A stretch of DNA of 64,000 bases, taken from NCBI GenBank assembly GCA_964587915.1, contig CAZPMK010000004.1:1-64000 (forward strand). The letters run 5' to 3'. Positions within the stretch are counted from its first letter, which is position 1; each line of letters begins with the position of its first letter. Positions 59,511 through 64,000 of this stretch are shown piece by piece. Both the position numbers and the translations under genes were made by a program. This DNA comes from CAG-177 sp964587915. GTDB lineage: Bacteria; Bacillota; Clostridia; Oscillospirales; Acutalibacteraceae. A model generated the notes under the pieces. It had not been told where the DNA came from and made no database searches. It saw only the letters and a program-made list of their open reading frames with translations.

Positions 59511-60161
59511 ATGCTGAATACGGATGAGCTTAGATTTGACGAAAAGGGACTTATTCCCGCAGTAGTCGTCGATTCGATAACAAAAAAGGTTTTGACACTT
59601 GCATACATGAACAAGGAAAGCCTTGAAATCTCCATGAAAACGGGTAAAACCTGCTTTTGGAGCCGTTCAAGACAGGAGCTTTGGCTCAAAGGCGAAACAA
59701 GCGGAAATTATCAGCACATTGTCAGCATAACAGCCGACTGCGATAACGATGCTCTTGTTGTTACGGTTGAAAAGGACGGCCCCGCCTGCCATACGGGCAG
59801 CGACTCATGCTTCACAAAGCCCGTTTGGGAAAGCGAGGAGCTGAGCGAATTCAGCTTGCAGGGCTTATATGATTTGCTCGTCGGCAGAAAAAAAGAAAAG
59901 CCCGAGGGCTCTTACACGACATATCTTTTTGAAAAAGGAATTGATAAAATTCTCAAAAAAGTCGGTGAAGAAAGCACCGAGGTCATCATTGCGGGTAAGG
60001 CGAACGACAAGAAAGAGACTGTATATGAGCTTGCCGACCTTGCGTATCACGCCATGGTTCTCATGGTTGAAATGGGAATCAGCGTGGAGGACGTCCACCG
60101 TGAGCTTGCTTCACGCCATATAATCGACCACAAGGTAAAGCAGGAAAAAATGACAAATTAA
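59511..60161 (+). CDS. hisIE: Bifunctional phosphoribosyl-AMP cyclohydrolase / phosphoribosyl-ATP pyrophosphatase
   Basis: This 216-residue fusion has HisI at about 1-105, with the zinc/metal motifs VLTLAYMNKESL, FWSRSR, DCDNDALVV and GPACHTG..SCF. HisE occupies about 115-205 (LIV..KKEKPEGSYT and GEESTEVIIA, ELADLAYHAMVLM). It performs steps 2 and 3 of the pathway and closes the operon. One base separates it from hisF. Confidence 0.95.
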   Translation: MLNTDELRFDEKGLIPAVVVDSITKKVLTLAYMNKESLEISMKTGKTCFWSRSRQELWLKGETSGNYQHIVSITADCDNDALVVTVEKDGPACHTGSDSCFTKPVWESEELSEFSLQGLYDLLVGRKKEKPEGSYTTYLFEKGIDKILKKVGEESTEVIIAGKANDKKETVYELADLAYHAMVLMVEMGISVEDVHRELASRHIIDHKVKQEKMTN

Positions 60162-60164
60162 AAG

Positions 60165-60198
60165 AAGCCGATGACCGTGCTTTTGCGGTTATCGGCTT
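60165..60198. terminator. Hairpin between the his operon and the convergent decarboxylase gene
   Basis: AAGCCGATGACCG pairs with CGGTTATCGGCTT (one G-U). The minus-strand side has a CTTCTTTTAATTT tail, so it best terminates the decarboxylase transcript. On the plus strand the T-tract is poor but the stem is strong. Confidence 0.75.
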
Positions 60199-60201
60199 AA
60201 A

Positions 60202-61533
60202 TCATTTCAGTATACTGCATTTCTTTGTGCCGTAATATTCGAGAGAGGACAGTACGTTTTCGTCGATTATCTCTCCGCAGGTGACTATCGGGATTGCGGG
60301 GGGACAGGAAATTGCGGCACAGGCACAGATTTTTCCGAGAGCCTTATTTATCGGCACCTCTTCACTTTGAGAAAGCATCGCTTCTCTCGGGGAGAGGGCT
60401 GTTTTCGGTTTCGGCACACGTGGCGGAAAAACCGTGATCGCCGTTCCGATTTCTATATTCAAAAGCACCTGCCGCATTCTTTCGATTTCTTCATTCCGAG
60501 AAAGCGGAGAAAGCATCAGTACGACGGTATCCGGGTCGTGAAATTCGCAAAAGATATTATTTTCTCTCAAAAGCTCCGCAAGCTCATCACCCGTCATCCC
60601 ACAGCTTTTCGGCATGACGGTCAGCTTCAACGGCTCGTTGCCCGCAAGGACAAAGCCGTGCTTTTTTATATCCTTTTTCAGTCCTTCGACCGTGAATAAA
60701 AAAGCCCTTAGTGCGTCGGAAAATCTGTCCGCAAAGGCGTTAAAAGCATCAAGTGACTGCAAAATCAAATATGACGGACTGCTCGAGCCGAAAAGAGCGA
60801 GCGAGTTTTTTGCGTTTTCAGCAAAAATAGACGGTGCGTTATCCGAGATATGAAGATAGGCTCCGCCTGTAAGAACGGGGAGAGTTTTGTGGGCGGAATC
60901 ACAGCAGATATCCGCTCCGAGGTCAATCGGATGGAACGATTCGGGCAGGAATTTCAAATATGCTCCGTGGGCGTTATCAACGGCAAGCGTCACTCCCGCC
61001 TTACGGCAAACATCCGAAATCGCTTTTATATCAAGGATATTACCCATGTAGTCGGGGCTTGTGACATAGACCGCATCGGGAAGCTCGGCAAGAGAAGCAA
61101 GCCTTTCTTCAAGAAAATCCGCCGTTATATTGCATGAAAGATAGGAGGCATTTTTTTGAGGATAAAGCCACTCTATGTCAATATCAAGCAAGGCACAGGC
61201 GTTGATAAAAGCCTTGTGTGCATTCCGTCCCGCAAGTACAAGCGGTTTTCTGCCTTTTTTTGCATTCAACGCAATAAGGCGGAGCATTGCCTGAATACAC
61301 AGGGTCGAACCGCCCGCCGAATAAAATGTTCTTGAACCGAATATTTTTGAGGCGTTTGCTTCGCTTTCGGCTATGATTCCGTTCGGACAAAAAAGCTCAT
61401 CCGCACCGTCAAATTCGGTTATATCGAGAGTCTCCGCACCGATAAAGGGATTTCCCTTGTGCCCCGGCATATGCATTCTCACGGGCTCGGCTTCGGCATA
61501 TTTTTTTACAAAATCGCATATGGGCGTATTCAT
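60202..61533 (-). CDS. Orn/Lys/Arg decarboxylase family PLP enzyme
   Basis: This 443-residue fold-type I decarboxylase has RMHMPGHKGNPF near the N-terminus, SAGGSTLCIQAML, VDNAHGAYL and the PLP-lysine block CCDSAHKTLPVLTGGAYLHI. It is the short Gram-positive form (SpeA/Cad-like), without the N-terminal wing domain of enterobacterial enzymes. Substrate could be arginine, lysine or ornithine. Its ATG overlaps the stop of the SCIFF maturase (ATGA), so the two are translationally coupled, which is a surprising partnership. Confidence 0.88.
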   Translation of the reverse strand: MNTPICDFVKKYAEAEPVRMHMPGHKGNPFIGAETLDITEFDGADELFCPNGIIAESEANASKIFGSRTFYSAGGSTLCIQAMLRLIALNAKKGRKPLVLAGRNAHKAFINACALLDIDIEWLYPQKNASYLSCNITADFLEERLASLAELPDAVYVTSPDYMGNILDIKAISDVCRKAGVTLAVDNAHGAYLKFLPESFHPIDLGADICCDSAHKTLPVLTGGAYLHISDNAPSIFAENAKNSLALFGSSSPSYLILQSLDAFNAFADRFSDALRAFLFTVEGLKKDIKKHGFVLAGNEPLKLTVMPKSCGMTGDELAELLRENNIFCEFHDPDTVVLMLSPLSRNEEIERMRQVLLNIEIGTAITVFPPRVPKPKTALSPREAMLSQSEEVPINKALGKICACAAISCPPAIPIVTCGEIIDENVLSSLEYYGTKKCSILK

Positions 61534-62906
61534 TCGTTTTCTCCGATTTCTCTCGCAACGGCAACGGCGATTGCACATTCCATACGCTTGCGGAAAAGCT
61601 CACAACCGTATTTATACACGCCTTTAACCGAGCCGGTCGAATGATAGGCGTTGGCGGCACAGCCGCCCGAGCAGTAGAGCTTTGCCCAGCAGTCACGGCA
61701 TTCCTCTCTTGCGTAAACATTGCAGGAGGCAAATTCGTCCTGTATCTCTTTATTCTCAACGCCGTTCCAAATGTCGCCGAGCTTGAATTTCTCATCGCCG
61801 ACGAATTGGTGGCACGGATAGAGGTCTCCCCACGGAGTTACCGCCATATATTCCGTTCCCGAGCCGCAACCGGAAATACGCTTATATATGCACGGACCGC
61901 CTTTTAAGTCTATCATGTAATGATAAAACGTGAACGGCTTTCCCGCCTTGTCCCGTTCGAGCATGAGGCGTGCAAGCTCCTCGTACTGGTGCATGACAAC
62001 GGGCTTATCCTCCTGCGTAAGAGCGGAGGGGTCATCGGCGGCGGCAACGACCGGTTCCATGCTCAGCTCCGAAAACCCGAGGTCAAGCATGGTTTTTATA
62101 TCTTCAAGGAAATCGGGGTTTGCGTGGGTAAACGTTCCTCTCATATAATAATTTTTACCGCCCCTTGCTTCTACGAAGCGTTGAAATTTCGGCACGATTT
62201 TATCCCAACTGCCGTTGCCTGCGTAATCAACACGGTATCTGTCGTGAACCTCACGCCTGCCGTCGAGACTGAGAACAACGTTGCTCATTTCCTTATTGGC
62301 AAATTCGATAACATCATCATCAACAAGCACACCGTTGGTGGTAAGGGTGAATCTGAAATTCTTTCCCTTCTCTTTTTCGATGCTTCTTGCGTATTCGACA
62401 AGGCGTTTTACGGTATCAAAATTCATCAGCGGCTCACCGCCGAAAAAGTCAACCTCAAGATTGCGGCGTGAGCCCGAATTTTCAACAAGAAAATCAAGGG
62501 CACGCTTGCCGACCTCAAAGCTCATGAGTGCTCTTTCGCCGTGGTATTTTCCTTGGCTGGCAAAGCAATAGGAGCAGTTGAGGTTGCAGGTATGGGCAAT
62601 GTGCAAGCAAAGAGCCTTGACAACTCCCGAGGTCTTTGCCTTGAGCGTTCCCGCCATAGGCTCAAAGGTATCGGGTGCAAACAGACTCCCCTGCTCCTTG
62701 AGAAGCTCGATTTGGGAAATACATTCCTCAATTTCTTCGTCCGTTACGCCCTCGTATTTTCCCGAAAGAGCACAAACAATTTCCCGAGCGTTCTTTTCTT
62801 CAAAGAGAGAAATAATGTCGTATGCAAGCTCATCTACGGCGTGAACCGAGCCTGAGGCAATATCGAGTACAATATTGTATCCGAGCAATTTGTATTGGTG
62901 TATCAT
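61530..62906 (-). CDS. scfB: SCIFF peptide maturase (radical SAM/SPASM thioether-forming enzyme)
   Basis: This 458-residue protein starts with an N-terminal peptide-binding region (about 1-85). The radical SAM cluster motif CNLNCSYC follows near residue 105, then FFGGEPLMNF. The C-terminal SPASM region has about seven cysteines (GCGSG, YPCHQF, CNVY...ECRDC, YCSGGC and GCEL). These enzymes install sulfur-to-carbon thioether links in the Cys-rich SCIFF precursor encoded just upstream. ATG at 62906 follows gggagattttt. Length and motifs fit the SCIFF maturase family closely. Confidence 0.93.
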   Translation of the reverse strand: MIHQYKLLGYNIVLDIASGSVHAVDELAYDIISLFEEKNAREIVCALSGKYEGVTDEEIEECISQIELLKEQGSLFAPDTFEPMAGTLKAKTSGVVKALCLHIAHTCNLNCSYCFASQGKYHGERALMSFEVGKRALDFLVENSGSRRNLEVDFFGGEPLMNFDTVKRLVEYARSIEKEKGKNFRFTLTTNGVLVDDDVIEFANKEMSNVVLSLDGRREVHDRYRVDYAGNGSWDKIVPKFQRFVEARGGKNYYMRGTFTHANPDFLEDIKTMLDLGFSELSMEPVVAAADDPSALTQEDKPVVMHQYEELARLMLERDKAGKPFTFYHYMIDLKGGPCIYKRISGCGSGTEYMAVTPWGDLYPCHQFVGDEKFKLGDIWNGVENKEIQDEFASCNVYAREECRDCWAKLYCSGGCAANAYHSTGSVKGVYKYGCELFRKRMECAIAVAVAREIGENE

Positions 62907-62921
62907 AAAAATCTCCCGTAC

Positions 62922-62948
62922 TAAAAATGCCGCCCGAACGGACGGCAT
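62922..62948 (-). terminator. Intercistronic hairpin between the SCIFF precursor and its maturase
   Basis: On the minus strand ATGCCGTCC-GTTC-GGGCGGCAT (one G-U) is followed by TTTTTAG, 16-20 nt before the maturase start. It likely terminates most transcripts so that precursor outnumbers enzyme. Confidence 0.8.
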
Positions 62949-62958
62949 CACAGCTTAA

Positions 62959-63117
62959 TTATTTGCTTTCCTTGCTCTCTTTGTTTTCGCAAGCCTGATT
63001 TGCAATACCGCAGCTGGTCTTGCAGGCTGACTGGCAAGAGGTCTGGCACTCGCCGCAACCGCCGTTTTTAGCACTCTCGCAAAGATTGCGGGTATTGATT
63101 GTATTTATGTGTTTCAT
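62959..63117 (-). CDS. scfA: SCIFF ranthipeptide precursor (six cysteines in forty-five)
   Basis: This 52-residue ribosomally made precursor has an N-terminal leader (MKHINTINTRN) and a core with Cys at positions 13, 21, 24, 28, 32, 36 and 43. The core block CGECQTSCQSACKTSC and the following NQACEN match the nearly invariant SCIFF core. Cys13 is additional to the canonical six. GGAGG lies eight bases upstream, behind a perfect consensus promoter. The cysteines are expected to be linked to downstream residues by the adjacent radical SAM enzyme. The biological role of SCIFF is not settled; signalling has been suggested for ranthipeptides. Confidence 0.93.
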   Translation of the reverse strand: MKHINTINTRNLCESAKNGGCGECQTSCQSACKTSCGIANQACENKESKESK

Positions 63118-63149
63118 TTCAATTGCCTCCAAAAGCATTATTTTTCAGT

Positions 63150-63178
63150 ATTATAACACACCTGCGGCGGCTTGTCAA
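63150..63178 (-). promoter_or_regulatory. Consensus promoter of the SCIFF operon
   Basis: On the minus strand TTGACA, a 17-bp spacer and TATAAT match the consensus perfectly, 32 bp before the scfA start. Constitutive strong expression is suggested. Confidence 0.85.
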
Positions 63179-63189
63179 TTATTTAAAAG

Positions 63190-63222
63190 GGAAAAGCCGA
63201 TAATCGAGGTGACTATCGGCTT
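63190..63222 (-). terminator. Hairpin just upstream of the SCIFF promoter
   Basis: AAGCCGATA pairs with TATCGGCTT; on the minus strand it is followed by TTCCCTTTT. It would insulate the SCIFF promoter from the gene at 63330, in addition to the stronger terminator at 63274-63311. Confidence 0.4.
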
Positions 63223-63273
63223 AAAATTATGAATCTGTACGAAATCGTATTTGGTCACCGTCGCATTTTTACG

Positions 63274-63311
63274 AAAAAAGGCGATACCCGATTGCAAAGC
63301 CGAGTATCGCC
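63274..63311 (-). terminator. Terminator of the partial gene at the window edge
   Basis: On the minus strand GGCGATACTCG pairs with CGGGTATCGCC (one mismatch) and is followed by T6. Confidence 0.85.
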
Positions 63312-63329
63312 CGATGAATTTTTATTCAA

Positions 63330-64000
63330 TTATTTGCCGAATATCTGAGCAATGGGGTCATAACCGAGAGCAAAATACTTGAACGCCCAGATAATGGGAT
63401 TGAATTTGAAGAAGATAACGTCAACAACGGTAACAAAGCTGCGCAGGAATGTTGAAATATCGTGTGTTTCGGGAACTTCAACGCTTTCAAAAGCCTCGCC
63501 CTCAACATTGAGAACGAACGGCTGAGAGTAGCAAATACCGTCGCTGCCCGTAACATAAAATCTTACATAGAGATTCGGCTCGTTGAGCAGGTCGGAAGCG
63601 TGCAGGTCAAGAGTTGCCTTGCCGTCCTTGATATTTTCTTCACGCTTAATAACATTGGTATCGGAAACCCATGTGATGCGATCAAAATTCGTACCCTCAA
63701 CGGAAATTGTGTCGTTTTCCTGATCGACCGTAACCCTTGTTATCATGGGCATGGGGTTTTTAAGATAGGTATCAACCTTGTTGACATCAAATTCGGGCCA
63801 TTCCTTCATGCCGTTAAGCTCAACGCCGTTTGAATAGCGGGAAACGGAGAAAAATTCGCCCTTTTCCATGCAACGTCTGAATTCGTCAATGCTCAAATCC
63901 TTCATGTACATCATCGTGTAAGAGATATCCATGACTTCGATTTTGTGTGAATCCGCAAAGCAGAAAGCCCAGGGAAGAACGCCGTTGGGAATGGTCTTTT
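63330..64000 (-). CDS. C-terminal part of a protein, possibly PHP-domain phosphoesterase-like, running off the window
   Basis: The frame stays open to the window edge, so the N-terminus lies outside (at least 222 codons are visible). The first visible part, with FADSHKIE and then LSIDEFRRCMEKGEFFSVS, resembles the end of PHP-type metal-dependent phosphoesterases, in which a (D)SH motif is followed by a helix and a GxFY strand. It continues into a ~90-residue beta-rich, Ig-like region (around ITRVTVDQENDTISVEG). The protein ends with a hydrophobic stretch (VTVVDVIFFKFNPIIWAFKYFALG) that could contact membrane. The family call is tentative. Confidence 0.5.
   Translation of the reverse strand, partial: KTIPNGVLPWAFCFADSHKIEVMDISYTMMYMKDLSIDEFRRCMEKGEFFSVSRYSNGVELNGMKEWPEFDVNKVDTYLKNPMPMITRVTVDQENDTISVEGTNFDRITWVSDTNVIKREENIKDGKATLDLHASDLLNEPNLYVRFYVTGSDGICYSQPFVLNVEGEAFESVEVPETHDISTFLRSFVTVVDVIFFKFNPIIWAFKYFALGYDPIAQIFGK

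Noticed and set aside
61530..62906. Generic anaerobic sulfatase-maturing enzyme
   Set aside because: The radical SAM/SPASM layout is similar, but no sulfatase is present and the SCIFF precursor lies immediately upstream in the same operon.

Overview
The window looks like a chromosomal segment of a Gram-positive anaerobe of the class Clostridia, plausibly Oscillospirales/Ruminococcaceae-like. This is inferred from gene content, because no rRNA is present. The supporting features are a SCIFF ranthipeptide with its radical-SAM maturase, a TrpR-like regulator at the head of a hisZ-type histidine operon, teichoic-acid type genes (TarI/TarJ, TagF-like, TagG/TagH-like), consensus TTGACA/TATAAT promoters, AGGAGG-type ribosome binding sites, and a truncated TnpV gene of the kind carried by clostridial mobile elements.

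Layout. 1-1.2 kb is the worn edge of a mobile element: a methyltransferase remnant, a small element-type protein, inverted repeats and a truncated tnpV. 1.2-7.5 kb holds metabolic genes: lactaldehyde reductase, a PfkB kinase, NADP-type glutamate dehydrogenase, a Gfo/Idh/MocA oxidoreductase and an FAD oxidoreductase. 7.57-15.9 kb is a single aromatic amino acid operon (pheA-aroB-aroC-aroE/K fusion-aroQ-aroA-tyrA-aroF). It is preceded by a consensus promoter, a Phe/Tyr-rich leader ORF and two terminator hairpins. 16-21.5 kb has GAPDH, an rRNA pseudouridine synthase, an unrecognised ORF, GreA and a lysyl-tRNA synthetase with a fused C-terminal tRNA-binding domain. 21.5-29.8 kb is a cell-surface polymer locus with glycosyltransferases, an ABC exporter, TarIJ and two TagF-like transferases.

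29.9-31.9 kb is an accessory island around tRNA-Gln(CUG) and tRNA-Arg(CCG). It contains hairpin-rich repeats, an HTH gene duplicated as a perfect 184-bp direct repeat exactly 600 bp apart, a small hydrophobic peptide gene with a predicted antisense promoter (a type I toxin-antitoxin-like arrangement), and a 5'-truncated SH3-domain lysin remnant. This is the most novel-looking part of the window.

31.9-36.2 kb carries a YibE/F-like membrane protein, a class II aldolase, an IolC-like kinase and a secreted metallophosphoesterase. 36.2-40.5 kb is a minus-strand marR/ABC/ABC efflux operon with a tandem palindromic operator. 40.5-43.9 kb has a phosphoesterase, a DacF-type D,D-carboxypeptidase and an Eis-like acetyltransferase. 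43.9-49.1 kb is a minus-strand sugar or polyol operon (two Gfo/Idh oxidoreductases, two TIM-barrel isomerases) ending in alanine racemase. 49.2-52.3 kb has cysteine synthase, a patatin-like lipase and an RNA uracil methyltransferase. 52.4-60.2 kb is a complete histidine operon (yerC-like regulator, hisZGDCBHAF-IE). 60.2-63.2 kb is a minus-strand scfA (SCIFF)-scfB-decarboxylase operon. The window ends inside a PHP-like protein.

Together the two large biosynthetic operons give self-sufficiency for Phe, Tyr and His (apart from the final aromatic transaminase). The surface-polymer and peptidoglycan genes describe a Gram-positive wall. All functional calls come from reading protein motifs and context; no database search was run.
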